NCBI GenBank assembly: GCA_030248225.1
Contig: JASANE010024981.1
Location: forward strand, 1-64,000
Length of the DNA stretch: 64,000 bases
Direction: 5' to 3'
Source of the DNA: Trileptium ribeirensis
Lineage: Eukaryota; Nematoda; Enoplea; Enoplida; Thoracostomopsidae
The position numbers and the translations under genes are program-made. Position 1 is the first letter of the stretch. Each line of letters starts with the position of its first letter. The notes below the pieces were generated by a model. It worked only from the letters and a program-made list of their open reading frames with translations. It had not been told where the DNA came from and ran no database searches. Shown here piece by piece: positions 1 through 12,760 of the stretch.

Positions 1-3000
1 ATGTAACACGTTCAGTTACGTATTATTTTCAAATGCAAAAAAAACTACCTTTGCTGCGGCCATAAATAACATAACGTTGAGCATTGCAAACAATAGACTA
101 AAAGTGAGCGAAACGTGCAAAATGACATTTAGTCATCAAACCCTGAAAAACACAGCAGAAGGCGAAAACGGTACAATTATAACCATGAATTACAATCAGA
201 CATACATTTGTCCAGAACTTGAGGTATCAGGCGTGGCGGTGGAACAGCCCAGCTAACCGCGGGCCTCCAAGAATAATTAAAAGCATCTACTCTCGCGGAA
301 CCTACAAACCCGCTAGACAAAACTTAGAGAAACACGGGGCAACTAAGCGTTGAGGGTCTTTACTGGGAAGTGGCGCTAACTGGGTTTTGTTGTATGCGGT
401 TATATTGGTGATGCTTTTCAAGGGGCGGATATTCCCTGCGGTCTTCAATAATTTACTTACTTGGCTCTAAATGACTTTACAAATGCAGGTTCCGTTATTA
501 ATATTGACATGTCGGTTTCGAGACTAGCCTCCGATTTAGAGTTTCTGGTTTTCATATCAGTCCCGAAAATTGTGAAGTTTATACACCAAATCGCAAGGTA
601 CACCAAGCGGGCTTCAGCGCGTGAACTTTTAAGACTGTCGGAGCTGCTTATGTCATGCTCATTAGTTTTTTTCAGAACATACTACTATTGCAGACAAGGC
701 TTTTGTGTATATTCGTAGCACACGCTAAAGATTAGGATAATATATCGCATTTCCAGCCTCGTTCATGAGGTAATTCATATATCATTCTGGAAAGGCTTTA
801 TCACGATTGGGATTCTTGGAAAATTTTACAATGTCCGCTGTACGATTGTTCAATTTCTACTGATGGTACTAATTCAACAGGGTCTGATGTTTTCTCCAGG
901 TCGGGGACCGTCTCGAATTTCTCGTTACAAATTCAATACTTTAGCACAGAGTCAGAGTGCCATTTACAATAAGCTATTAGCGGCCATAGAGGGTCCACGT
1001 GTTTTTCTACCGGTACTGCATGGTAAATGTATACTTTGAGGGTTAGATAGTCAGTCTGCTTATTACGTTTTACGCCGCGATAGCATGACACCTAAGCTTC
1101 ATGGTTTAGCTAAAAAATTTGACGATTTGTCCCGGAATGCTAATATTCTTATTACAATAATGTGGATACCTCGAACACAGAATAAGGTTGCAGGTTGGCT
1201 TATTTCTCCAGCACTTTTTCACGTAATTCGTCACAAGTTTGATGGCATCTATCGATAGATAAAGCCAAGTGACCATGAAAACGTTCATTAGCATCGATGA
1301 TTTAACAACCACTTTTAAGATCTAATTTTGCCATGACCCAACATTTTTAACAAATGAGAGCCCAGTTGCCACACCTTCAAGTCTAAATTTAACCTTGCAA
1401 TAAACTTATTATTCGCAGAGCCATCTAATTCGTCAATAAAGTTCTGCCTGACAGAGTTGACACCTGACACGCAAGTATACTAATCATTAGACTCTCGTAT
1501 CCGAAAACCCTAAAGCACATGATATCGACAGGGCCTGCACTGCTGTACAGCCTAAAGCATCTGATAAAATACCTTTCACGTTTGTTAAACCGTTTTCGCA
1601 CATTTAGCCAGCTGCTTAACAAGACGACTCTTTTAAATCACTAACTTGATACTGCTTAGGAATCGAAATACAGGACTGTAAACGCTTCCAAAGATCACGC
1701 AAAAACGAACATGCTCAACAATAGGCCCAAACCGTAAATCGGAGCTTCTAATATGCGAACGAGAAGAACTAGAATCATAATCCGAAGATCGTTTAAGACG
1801 CTGAGAAGCTTTACGAGAAGGTCTCTGCATCTTACCAAGTAAATATAGACAATTCGACAACTCACAAACAGTTTTTCCGTCCGTAGCACTGACATCGTAG
1901 ATAAAAATACGGATATACAGCAATAAAAGAGCAGAACATTCGCATAAAATTCACAACTTCCACTACCTAGCTAACTCTTACAAAATTATTAATTATTTAT
2001 ATCAAGATAGATGCAATGAAATATTTGCAGAGTTGTGGTAAGCTATGGAACGTGTGATTCTGAAAACACAGAAGAGCGTGTAACGTTTGATAAAGTTTTA
2101 TGAGAGATTCTTATGTTTCAGCAGTGAATTTGGCGTTAGGGAATTCTTTTGTTAAGATCGAAAAGATGGGTTAATAAAGCAGTAGATCTGTCACTTAATG
2201 TTCAAGCGGTCACTAGAGGTGTCACATGCGCAGTCACTAGCTGTGTCACACGCGTCACAAGCGGTGTCGTACGATCATGCCGGTGTGCAGTCAAATATTC
2301 GGAAACAAAAAATCTGTAATTTATTTTTAGTTCTCGGATATGTTGAGCAAAGAACTCAGTCAATTGGAAGGAACGTCGAAATCTGGCCAGGAACTATCGC
2401 AATTTATTCTCAACACTTATATGAGTATGTTTTGTGGCTTAATAATTTAATAGCTCCAGCATTCTCAAAGAACATAAAATACTTCATAATTCAGCTCAGG
2501 ATTGTGTTTCTCTTTCATTTCATGTATATTTTCGTTTACGAAATAATATCAAATTTATTGCCGTTTTGAAAATATCCCGTACTATCTCATAAATGAGTTC
2601 AAATTTAATTTTTGTTTTTTGTCCCAAGTATATAACTTTTTGCATGCAGTGCAATGCCGTACAAAAGACAGGTCAGACAGGAAGCTATATTTTGACATTT
2701 AGTAACTGCAGCTAATAGTTGCCGTATTTTAAATGATAACATACGTGTATTATATATTTTACGTTAAATCATTGGGTGTTATAAAAAGAACAGTTTGCTC
2801 ATGTTAAATGCACTTGTGATTTTTATTAAGTTAACGCAGTGAAATGCTTACGGATTTTAATGATTTTGATTTGACGCATGGTTTTGGTAAGAGGATAAAA
2901 ATATGAAAATTTAACAGTTTTCATAGCACGTTCGTTGATGATACTCCTCCTGTAAGCAAATTTTATAAATACACCTGAAGGCTAAATCTGTACTAAAAGA

Positions 3001-3557
3001 TCTCTCATACTATACTATTATATCACCATATTGGTATGCCAGTAATGGTCAATAACCTTTAGGGGCGGGAGTAAAATGCACGCCATGCCATTCCCGATAT
3101 AATAAGCCTAAGCCTTAGTCTTAGCCTAAGCTAAGGTCCCGATATGAGCTATGTACTAAGCCTAAGTCGGGGGCTGCCGCCCCCAAACCCCTCGCTCTAA
3201 GCTGTTGTTTTTTTCCACCGTTATAACGTCCGGCCCCTAAAGGTGACATGGGCCCCAGTAATGATCAGAATATCTCAGTTACATACCGAGTGCCACAGCG
3301 AATACAGTGTATTCTTTATTCGAGTCACCGTATACCTGAGGTATGCCATATTTTCTAGACCAAAATTATTAGCGCACCGTGTACACATAGACAAGGCTGC
3401 TAAGAATTATGGGGACATAACATGCTGTCACACATTTGTGGAGAAATTATAACCTAACGGCGACAAAATTTTCATGACGTGGTATACAACTGCTCTTAAG
3501 CACAGTCCTCTGTTTCTGTCATCAAATTGGTATTGATTTGCATACTACAACGTCAAG
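1..3557. other. No recognisable gene; region upstream of first visible PDE4 exon
   Basis: I see no open frame with recognisable protein similarity and no exon for the UCR1 or UCR2 domains that should precede the PDE4 linker exon. It is probably a PDE4 intron or 5' region. The UCR exons would then lie upstream of the window, unless this is a short or truncated form. Visible content is a short run of GTCAC-type repeats at about 2205-2275 and an inverted-repeat element at 3053-3246, listed separately. Confidence 0.5.
3053..3246. mobile_element. MITE-like inverted-repeat element, copy 1
   Basis: The ends carry a perfect 12-bp inverted repeat: ACCTTTAGGGGC at 3055 and GCCCCTAAAGGT at 3233. The interior has CCTAAG-rich sequence, then a GC hairpin GGGGGCTGCCGCCCCC, then GCTGTT plus a T-run. 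Related sequences occur at 19903-20029 and 25512-25650 with the same order of motifs (GCACTAAG, GGGCTGCCGCC, AAGCTGTT, TATAACGT). It looks like a small non-autonomous DNA transposon. No coding capacity, and superfamily not assigned. Confidence 0.55.
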
Positions 3558-3586
3558 GTCACAAATAATTTGCACCAAATCACTAG

Positions 3587-3900
3587 GTAAAGACGAGGAA
3601 GAACTCGAACTGCCATCACCGAAATCTGAATCGCATAACGCAGCGGAATTATTATTATCCAGTATCCCAGAAAATCAACGGTCTGTACTTTTGCCACATA
3701 GCCATCAAGATCAACCGATCAAAAAGGCGTCGTGTGTGACCACCGTATCTAACGCCACGGGTCTTCATCGTGTAACTGTAAAGGGATTGAGAAGTCAAAC
3801 AAGTCTGCCTGCATTAACTTCAGAAGATGGTTCTCCGAAAGTTTCAATAACCCTGCATAAATATGGTATTATGGTACCCAACGAAAATGATTTGGATCCG
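3587..3900 (+). CDS. PDE4 cAMP phosphodiesterase, UCR2-catalytic linker exon
   Basis: First visible exon of a cAMP-specific 3',5'-cyclic phosphodiesterase (cAMP + H2O to 5'-AMP). The frame reads GKDEEELELPSP near its start, which aligns with DKQHEVEIPSP at the UCR2-catalytic junction of animal PDE4. It ends YGIMVPNENDLDP, matching the FGVKTEQEDVLAKELED stretch just before the catalytic domain. The donor is CCG|GTAATT, phase 0. The acceptor chosen is ACTAG|GT at 3586. An upstream AG at 3557 would add residues SQIICTKSL, which also resemble the PDE4 sequence SEFISNTFL, so the start is uncertain. The middle is serine-rich and weakly conserved, as is usual for this linker. Confidence 0.8.
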
Positions 3901-4003
3901 GTAATTTGCTTATAAATTCGCCTGTGCTATATTAATTTACATAGCTTAGGCATACAATATTTCTGCCATAAAGTTTTGGATAATGGATTTTTACCCTACG
4001 ACA

Positions 4004-4026
4004 GAGAGAGAGAGAGAGAGAGAGAG
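4004..4026. repeat. (AG)n microsatellite
   Basis: Uninterrupted AG dinucleotide run of about 11 units in the first PDE4 intron. Confidence 0.9.
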
Positions 4027-5248
4027 GAACTTGTCATGAATACTTTAAGGCAAAATGTAAACTTTAATTGTAGGCCCAATCTAGGCCACGTTTATCTTAG
4101 AATCTTAGATGTATATGGTTCAGTGTGTTATAGCCGTACTAATTTGTATTACCATTGCCGCCATGAGATTCAATATACATATTAATGTTTGACTTATACA
4201 TATTTTTTGATGCTCTTCTACAGCCGTGGTGCGGTCGTCGAGAACGTTAAAAGGTGATAGATGTTATGGAACCTGTTTTTATGGCTGTAATTCCGCGTAA
4301 TGATCTGCAACAAGTTTTAAATATTCAGCCTATGTGTTTGATGCAATGGCTGTCTAAGCTTAATGTCTTGTTTGTAAGGACGTAACAAAACTAAGGCATA
4401 AGAGATCATTTGACCTTGATAACTAACAAGAATGCTGTACAGAAATGCTACATATTGCATGTAATCATTACATGAGCGAATCAATGTTCAGTCGTTGAAC
4501 AATGTTTTAGCAGATCTGACTGAGTTAGCCTTGGCTGAAAGAGCTGTGGGTTTGCAACCCAGATCTGTCGTCTGGAAATTTAAACATTGATTCTAAAGAG
4601 AACTAAAATAACATTATATACAACAAATTTACAGTATATAACAAGGTAAGTTAGCGCAATCCTCAATATTCGGAGAGCCCAGATAGAACCCCTTGTGGAT
4701 GAAAGGTTTAAATATGATTTTGCTGTTGTTCAAACGGTACAAATGTGTTATCGTGGTATATATAATGTGAATTATTTTGAATACATTTGGTATCAGTATG
4801 TGGCCCTTTTGCTGAGTGCGTGTTGTAAAAACTTTTTTACAAGTCTGTCTCATAATCAGGTTAGGTGGTGCGGTGGGTTGTCAGGTTCCATAGATGTTAG
4901 TATTATATTGCGTTTTGAAACAAAGTATACAGCAACTACTCTTGTGCTGTCTAGCAGTGTAGTTGCTATAGGATACGGTTTATATTAGATATACGTAAGT
5001 ACATCTGGGCGTATTGAGCCGCCCAGATTGCAAAATCAGTTCAACTTACCAACGTTTTAATATGGTAAATTTGGTTTGTAAAAACTTACCAGACCAACTC
5101 ATTAAATCGACTTTTACGTCCAGATCATGTCCCGATCCATCTAAAAACGTAAACATGCAAATTTATTTTCCAATTGCGTTCTACATAAAATTTTATAGAA
5201 GTGGATTCGGCATACCAATATTAGCTCTTATGTAAATTGTATTTATAG

Positions 5249-5347
5249 TACATGGGTGCATTAGACACATGGGGAGTCGATATTTTCAAGATCAAAGACT
5301 TTACGGGTGGTCGTCCGCTCACAGCAGTGCTATACACAATTTTAAAG
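5249..5347 (+). CDS. PDE4 exon, start of catalytic domain
   Basis: Exactly 33 codons, phase 0 at both ends, between TTTATAG| and AAG|GTAAGA. It encodes ALDTWGVDIFKIKDF followed by GGRPLTAVLYTILK. This matches the first helices of the PDE4 catalytic domain ([27 protein letters not shown] in mammals). It joins in phase to the exon ending at 3900. The next exon should begin with the equivalent of ERDLLKTF and contain the YHNxxHA signature; I could not find it before 12223. Confidence 0.92.
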
Positions 5348-7285
5348 GTAAGAAGTTTGTCCAGATTATTTATTTTACCGCAATTTATAAATTGGCTTTT
5401 CCTCTGAAAATATTTTTCTTTTAATGTAACTCTGCAACTAATTTCCCTCGTTTGGCTTAAAACTGGTTTGTGCAATTACGCAATAATTATTATATACAAT
5501 TTGTGGTATTAACAGCTGATATATTTTAAAATATATTTACAAATATGAGATAACGAGTCCTCGTTGAAGCGAAATAAAGAATATTTCCTAATTTCAAGAT
5601 TAGCTTTTTATCGTTTTTGAACATGGCAAACTGCTCAATACAACGTTCTAATGGTGTTTTTCGCATGGCAAATTGATGTGAGATTAACGCACAATAATTT
5701 AAATGTTCAAAATCAGTTGCTCATAGTTGAAAAGGTATGTAAAACAAAGATAGAACTGAGTCACTGTGTTAAATGGGTCACAATTTCGGTTGGGTCACTG
5801 GGTTACTGGTTCAGTTGGGCAACTAGGTCACTGAGTCCCACATTCTGTGGGTCACTGGGTTACTGGTTCATGAGACAGCGATTCAGTTCCATCTCTGATG
5901 TAAAATGACATTTTTTCGTCAACAGTGTTTTCGCAAAAGCAGTTACCTATCCTTGCTTTGGGATACGTTGTGTCGCTGTCTATTCAGTGAGTTTAGGAAA
6001 AGTTTCGTTGTCGTATGGCATTTCTAGCATTTGTCACTCGTCTGCAATAAAAATGAAGAATTTGCCAGTTTATCAATTTACTTGAACTACGTTCACAAGG
6101 TTAGATTATCGGCTCAAATACTGAACAGATTCTATTCAAATTTTATGCTCCACATGCTGAGCTGAAAATCTGACGATGTGAATAAAAGCAATCAGAATTG
6201 GAATTTTTTGTCGCTACTGGCAACCGATAAATTTCAAAATCATATATAAACTTTGCTACTACGTACACCTAAAGGAAATACAAACAACAAAAGTTTAAAC
6301 GTTTTTAAAACCAATAATACGTCCAGGAAATGTCCATTCAAGTCAGCCGAACCTGTTAATTTTTTAGGAACGACAATTACTATCCTCATTCCAAGTGGAT
6401 TTGAACACTCTAATACGATACTCGTGTCGTGTTGAAGATAATTATCATGACAATCCGTATCACAATTGCATACACGCTGCTGACGTCACACAAAGTGTCC
6501 ACGTTCTTCTAAACTGTCACAAATTAGAGGTTAATCAGTTCTTCTGGTTCTGACTGATTGCATTTTGTATTATTGCTTATTATTATTACTTTGCTAAAAT
6601 GGGCTAAGTATTTCTTGTAACTAATTAGCTCGCAAATTAATATAAGCTTATGACCATTTTAGTGCTAAATACTACCAGGCTTTGCCTTGTTATGTCTTAG
6701 CATAGCAAACTTTTTGTGCCGAATGTTCCAAAGTGTTGATATAGCAAATCGCTGCATTTAAAATTTTACGCAGTTTGAAATTTTTAACCTAGCACACGTT
6801 TCAATTCTTAGTATGCGTATTAGAAGCAGTTGTATAAGGCTTTAGATTATGCTCGCCCCACAGTAAAATATTGACAAGGCTAATTTTTTTCAAGATTTTG
6901 CCGCATTTTTGCATCTGTATCTCATCCCTAAAGAATTTCGATATAAAAGGGATTTGATATATTTTGCTTCGGCAAACTCCAGAACCTTAAGTATATTTAG
7001 CAAGCTTATGTGTAAATATAGTGCGAGAACAAGAGCATTGGAGACTTTCCCGGCTGTGCACAGTCAAAAATATCAAGATACGGCTTTTTGTCATTGGCAA
7101 CATTTCTAAGCAATACACACCTGCGTAAAGCAAATAATCGTTTCTCAGACATTGCTGCAAATTGCAGAAAAAGTCAAATTCAAAATACCTACTCACATTC
7201 AAAACAAAGTAAGTACGTTCGCTACAATGACCGTAATAGTATTATATTGTCCAAAATTGAACCCAAAATCGGGAGTGTTTCTTAA
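5348..7285. other. PDE4 intron, 5' part; no exon recognised
   Basis: This should be part of the intron(s) flanking the missing HNxxHA exon. Reading all frames I found no DHYHxDxxYHNxxHA-like stretch. It contains a short imperfect repeat GGGTCACTGGGTTACTGGTT at about 5790-5870 and a perfect cAMP-response-element octamer at 6481. Confidence 0.55.
6481..6488. promoter_or_regulatory. Consensus cAMP response element (TGACGTCA) in PDE4 intron
   Basis: The palindromic octamer TGACGTCA is the full CREB/ATF binding consensus. It lies in an intron of a cAMP phosphodiesterase gene, where cAMP-inducible internal promoters are known in mammalian PDE4 genes. One such octamer in 64 kb is expected by chance, so the evidence is only positional. 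No TATA box or initiator exon was identified beside it. Confidence 0.25.
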
Positions 7286-7296
7286 TTCCACATAGT

Positions 7297-10200
7297 ATGT
7301 CTATGTCCTACAATTCTCCAACATTAATTTTATAAAATATGTTCAAAAAACATGCATTTATTATCATGTCAGCTCTCACAACGGATCCTCACTATAGGTA
7401 GTCATTATGCTCATCCGCTAATTTATATCCTACAATTCTCCAACATTAATTTTACAAAATATGTTCAAAAAACATGCATTTATTATCATGTCAGCCCTCA
7501 CAACGGTTCCTTACTATAGGTAGTCATCATGCTCCTCCGCTTATGTCCTACAATTCTCCAACATTAATTTTACAAAATATGTTCAAAAAGCATATCATGC
7601 TCATCCGCTAATTTATGTCCTAAAATTCTCCAACATTAATTTTACAAAATATGTTCAAAGAACATGCATTTATTATCATGTCAGCCTTCACAACGGTTCC
7701 TCACTATAGGTAGTCATCATGCTCATCCGCTAATTTATGTCCTACAATTCTCCAACATTAATTTTACAAATTATGTTCAAAAAACATGCATTTATTATCA
7801 TGTCAGCCCTCACATCGCTTCGTCACTATAGGTAGTCATAATGTACTATGATAGTCATAATGTACTACCTAACATGCTCATCCGCTAATTTATGTCCTAC
7901 CATTCTCCCACATTAATTTTACAAAATATGTTTAAAAACATGCATTTATTATCATGTCAGCCCTCACAACAGTTCCTCACAATAGGTAGTCATCATGCTC
8001 ATCCGCTAATTTATGTCCTACAATTTTCCAACATTAATTTTACAAATTATGTTCAAAAACATGCATTTATTATCTTGTCAGCCCTCACAACGGTTCCTCA
8101 CTATAGGTAGTCATCATGCTCATCCGCTAATTTATGTCCAACAATTGTCCAACATTAATTTTACAAAATATGTTCAAAGAACATGCATTTATTATCATGT
8201 CAGCCCTCACAACGGTTGCTCACTATAGGTAGTCATCATGCTCATCCGCTTATGTCCTACAATTCTCCAACATTAATTTTACAAAATATGTTCAAAAAAC
8301 ATGCATTTATTATCATGTCAGCCCTCACAACGGTTCCTCACCATAGGTAGTCATCATGCTCATCCGCTAATTTATGTCCTACAATTCTCCCACATTAATT
8401 TTACAAAATATGTTTAAAAACATGCATTTATTATCATGTCAGCCCTCACAACGGTTCCTCACAATAGGTAGTCATCATGCTCATCCGCTAATTTATGTCC
8501 TACAATTTTCCAACATTAATTTTACAAATTATGTTCAAAAACATAATTTGTAAAATGTCATGTCAGCCCTCACAACGTTTCGTCACTATGGGTAGTCATC
8601 ATGCTCATCCGTTAATTTATGTCCTACAATTCTTCAACATTAATTTTATAAAATATGTTCAAAAAACATGCATTTATTATCATGTCAGCCCTCACAACGC
8701 TTCGTCACTATAGGTAGTCATCATGCTCATCCGTTAATTTATGTCCTACAATTCTCCAACATTAATTTTACAAAATATGTGCAAAAAACATGGATTTATT
8801 ATCATGTCAGCCCTCACAACGGTTGCTCACTATAGGTAGTCATCATGCTCATCCGCTTATGTCCTACAATTCTCCAACATTAATTTTACAAAATATGTTC
8901 AAAAAGCATATCATGCTCATCCGCTAATTTATGTCCTAAAATTCTCCAACATTAATTTTACAAAATATGTTCAAAGAACATGCATTTATTATCATGTCAG
9001 CCTTCACAACGGTTCCTCACTATAGGTAGTCATCATGCTCATCCGCTAATTTATGTCCTACAATTCTCGAACATTAATTTTACAAATTATGTTCAAAAAA
9101 CATGCATTTATTATCATGTCAGCCCTCACAACGCTTCGTCACTATAGGTAGTCATAATGTACTACCTCATCATGCTCATCCGTTAATTTATGTCCTACAA
9201 TTCTCCAACATTAATTTTACAAAATATGTTCAAAAACATGAATTTATTATCATGCCAGCCCTCACAACGGTAGCTCACTATAGGTAGACATCATGCTCAT
9301 CCGCTAATTTATGTCCTACAATTCTCCAACATTAATTTTACAAAATATGTTCAAAAACATGCATTTATTATCATGTCAGCCCTCACAACGGTTCCTCACC
9401 ATAGGTAGTCATCATGCTCATCCGCTAATTTATGTCCTACAATTCTCCAACATTAATTTTATAAAATATGTTCAAAAAACATGCATTTATTATCATGTCA
9501 GCCCTCACAACGGTTGCTCACTATAGGTAGTCATCATGCTCATCCGCTAATTTATGTCCTACAATTCTCCAACATTAATTTTACAAAATATGTTCAAAAA
9601 ACATGCATTTATTATCATGTCAGCCCTCACAACGCTTCGTCACTATAGGTAGTCATCATGCTCATCCGTTAATTTATGTCCTACAATTCTCCAACATTAA
9701 TTTTACAAAATATGTTCAAAAAACGTGAATTTATTATCATGTCAGCCCTCACAACTGCTCCTCACTATAGGTAGTCATCATGCTCATCCGCTAATTTATG
9801 TCCTACAATTCTCCAACATTAATTTTACAAAATATGTGCAAAAAACATGGATTTATTATCATGTCAGCCCTCACAACGGTTGCTCAGTATAGGTAGTCAT
9901 CATGCTCATCCGCTTATGTCCTACAATTCTCCAACATTAATTTTACAAAATATGTTCAAAAAACATGCATTTATTATCATGTCAGCCCTCACAACGGTTC
10001 CTCACCATAGGTAGTCATCATGATCATCCGCTAATTTATGTCCTACAATTCTCCCACATTAATTTTACAAAATATGTTCACAAAACATGCATTTATTATC
10101 ATGTCAGCCCTCACAACGGTTCCTCACAATAGGTAGTCATCATGCTCATCCGCTAATTTATGTCCTACAATTCTCCAACATTAATTTTACAAAATATGTT

Positions 10201-11130
10201 CAAAAACATGCATTTATTATCATGTCAGCCCTCACAACGGTTCCTCACTATAGGTAGTCATCATGCTCATCCGCTAATTTATGTCCAACAATTGTCCAAC
10301 ATTAATTTTACAAAATATGTTCAAAGAACATGCATTTATTATCATGTCAGCCCTCATAACGGTTCCTCACTATAGGTAGTCATCATGCTCATCCGCTAAT
10401 TTATGTCCTACAATTCTCCAACATTAGTTTTACAAAATGTTTTCAAAAACATGCATTTATTATCATGTCAGACCTCACAACGGTTGCTCACTATAGGTAG
10501 TCATCATGCTCATCCGTTAATTTATGTCCTACAATTCTCCAACATTAATTTTACAAAATATGTTCAAAAAACATGAATTTATTATCATGTCAGCCCTCAC
10601 AACTGCTCCTCACTATAGGTAGTCATCATGCTCATCCGCTAATTTATGTGCTACAGTTCTTCAACATTAATTTTACAAAATATGTGCAAAAAACATGGAT
10701 TTATTATCATGTCAGCCCTCACAACGGTTGCTCACTATAGGTAGTCATCATGCTCATCCGCTTATGTCCTACAATTCTCCAACATTAATTTTATAAAATA
10801 TGTTCAAAAAACATGCATTTATTATCATGTCAGCCCTCACAACGGTTCCTCACTGTAGGTAGTCATCATGCTCATCCGCTAATTTATGTCATACAATTCT
10901 CCAACATTAATTTTATAAAATATGTTCAAAAACATGCATTTATTATCATGTCAACCCTCACAACGGTTCCTCACCATGGGTAGTCATCATGCTCATCCGC
11001 TAATTTATGTCCTACAATTCTCCCACATTAATTTTACAAAATATGTTCAAAAACATGCATTTATTATCATGTTAGCGCTCACAATGGCTCCCTCACTATA
11101 GGTAATCATCATGCTCATCCGCTAATTTAT
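7297..11130. repeat. Satellite array, ~121-bp units, about 32 copies
   Basis: A head-to-tail array within a PDE4 intron. The unit is 121-122 bp and contains CTACAATTCTCCAACATTAA, then ACAAAATATGTTCAAAAAACA, then TTATCATGTCAGCCCTCACA and CACTATAGGTAGTCATCATG. Units differ by substitutions, and some are truncated, for example near 7545-7600 and 8870-8915. Marked variants recur at a distance, which suggests duplication of multi-unit blocks. Short open frames inside (starting MSYNSPTLILQ) are by-products: 121 is not a multiple of three and the frames close within about 72 codons. Confidence 0.95.
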
Positions 11131-12222
11131 TGGCCTGCATCAAAAACTGTTGCCAAAACTATCGAGTCACTGATAGCAGTAATGGAACCGAACATTGTGA
11201 CATCTTTGTTTTTTGAGCCTCCAGGATTTTTGAATCGTTGGTAGCAGCTGGACCGACTCTCGCTGAAATTTCACATCTAACTCGGCAAAATCACGTTCGC
11301 GGAAGGCATTTTTATAACAATATGACTTATAAGGAAAACTGTACAATGGACTTCCATCGTATCTGTAGGTTCCACTGCGTGATTCGCTCTAGGTTCCTAA
11401 TATTCATTTGCGGCCGACAATTATACAGCAACTTATAAAAATATGTTCTCTGGAAAAATTAATCACGTCGTACATTAAGATGAAATTCTGCACTTGTTTC
11501 GCATTTGCATTTATTTATCAACGTGAAATCTATAATTAGTGCAAATAGTGCAATAATGGACCACAACAATTAAACTTAAACAGAATGAAACACAAGTCGA
11601 TCCCAACTTTGACACTCTAATCTGACATATTAATTAGAGTTACATATATACTATATAATCGATAGGTTGCATATACATAAAAACTTCCTCTAACGAATCT
11701 GAAACCTTTCTCTACAGAAAATCTAGCATAGACTTTATCACAATTGTAACTTGACTACGATATATAGAAAGTGTATAATTTCATCAACTACAAAGAATTT
11801 CAGGTAAAAGTTTTATCGATATTGGTTCTTTTGAAAAAATTGAGGGTAGTTTTAAAGGTCATTGCCGTTTTTTCTCATGCGAACAGATTATTGATATGCC
11901 GTACTATTTTGGCTTAATCATAAACGGCGACACATTGTAAACTTCTTATAGACATATAAACCAAACTATAGTTCATTTTCCTCAGATGATTTCGTTGGTA
12001 TGCCTCATGTAATAGACCTTTGTATCAATTCTAGTAAAAAATCTCCAGTAAAACACTTATACTGCTACCAACTTGTTTGTATTTTTGCTAATCAATATAT
12101 TTTTATTTTATAAATTTCGTTACTAGTTTCTTATCTCATAATCACCGCAGATATACTTGGCAACATTGCCTGACGGTTTGAAGGGCTTTGGCAATATTAA
12201 TGACGGATAATCACCGTTTCAG
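11131..12222. other. PDE4 intron, 3' part; nothing recognised
   Basis: AT-rich sequence between the satellite array and the next PDE4 exon. No exon-like stretch matches the missing catalytic segment, and no repeat family was recognised. Confidence 0.55.
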
Positions 12223-12322
12223 AATGTATTTAGCGATTTGGAGATTTTTACAATTCTACTTGCCGCAGCGATTCACGATGTTGATCATCCTGGTGTTACC
12301 AATCAGTTTCTAATAAATTCAG
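12223..12322 (+). CDS. PDE4 catalytic exon with HD metal-binding motif
   Basis: The exon runs from TTTCAG| to TTCAG|GTAAGT and encodes [20 protein letters not shown], then [21 protein letters not shown] is the class I phosphodiesterase metal site; its His and first Asp are the equivalents of PDE4D His200 and Asp201, ligands of the catalytic zinc. Phase 0 at the start and 1 at the end. The splice to 13130 restores a Gly codon and the sequence INSGNELAILYND, matching [13 protein letters not shown] in mammals. Confidence 0.95.
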
Positions 12323-12760
12323 GTAAGTCTTCGTTCAGGCTTCGATGACTGATTGCATACTGAAAAAGGAAGAATTTAAGTTTTATGTACTATTGTTGTT
12401 TCATTAAAATTTAACATTCCAATACTGCTTGCTTGATTGTGTTGATTGCAAATAAATAATAAATGTAATAAATGCTATAATTTGCGGATTGCAACGATTA
12501 TGGTGGCCAAATCATAACTGCTACGGAATAACTATGAATTTGTGAAACTTCTGACATATCTACAATGTATTACATTTCCTGCAGTATTTCCGCAGGTCTT
12601 ACGTTTATAATTAAAAAGATATGGAATAGTTACTAATTTTTCGTATCACATCCAGCGCTTTTGCAACGCTATCAGTGAAAAGTGCGCTTTATAAATGTCT
12701 TATTATTATTATTACATTATTATTATATCATATCTTAAATATTTTGTTTAATTTGTTAAT

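Noticed and set aside
5651..5734. Frame RLTHNNLNVQNQLLIVEK followed by GTATGT, as the missing PDE4 HNxxHA exon
   Set aside because: HNN and a good donor are suggestive, but the second His, the AADVVQS stretch and all upstream catalytic residues are absent, and the frame upstream does not match. Treated as chance.
7892..10375. Repeated ~71-codon open frames (MSYNSPTLILQNMFKN...)
   Set aside because: They are fragments of the ~121-bp satellite read in whichever frame is open; unit length is not a multiple of three and no coding signal exists.
7297..11130. CRISPR-like array
   Set aside because: Units are contiguous ~121-bp repeats without unique spacers, in an animal intron.
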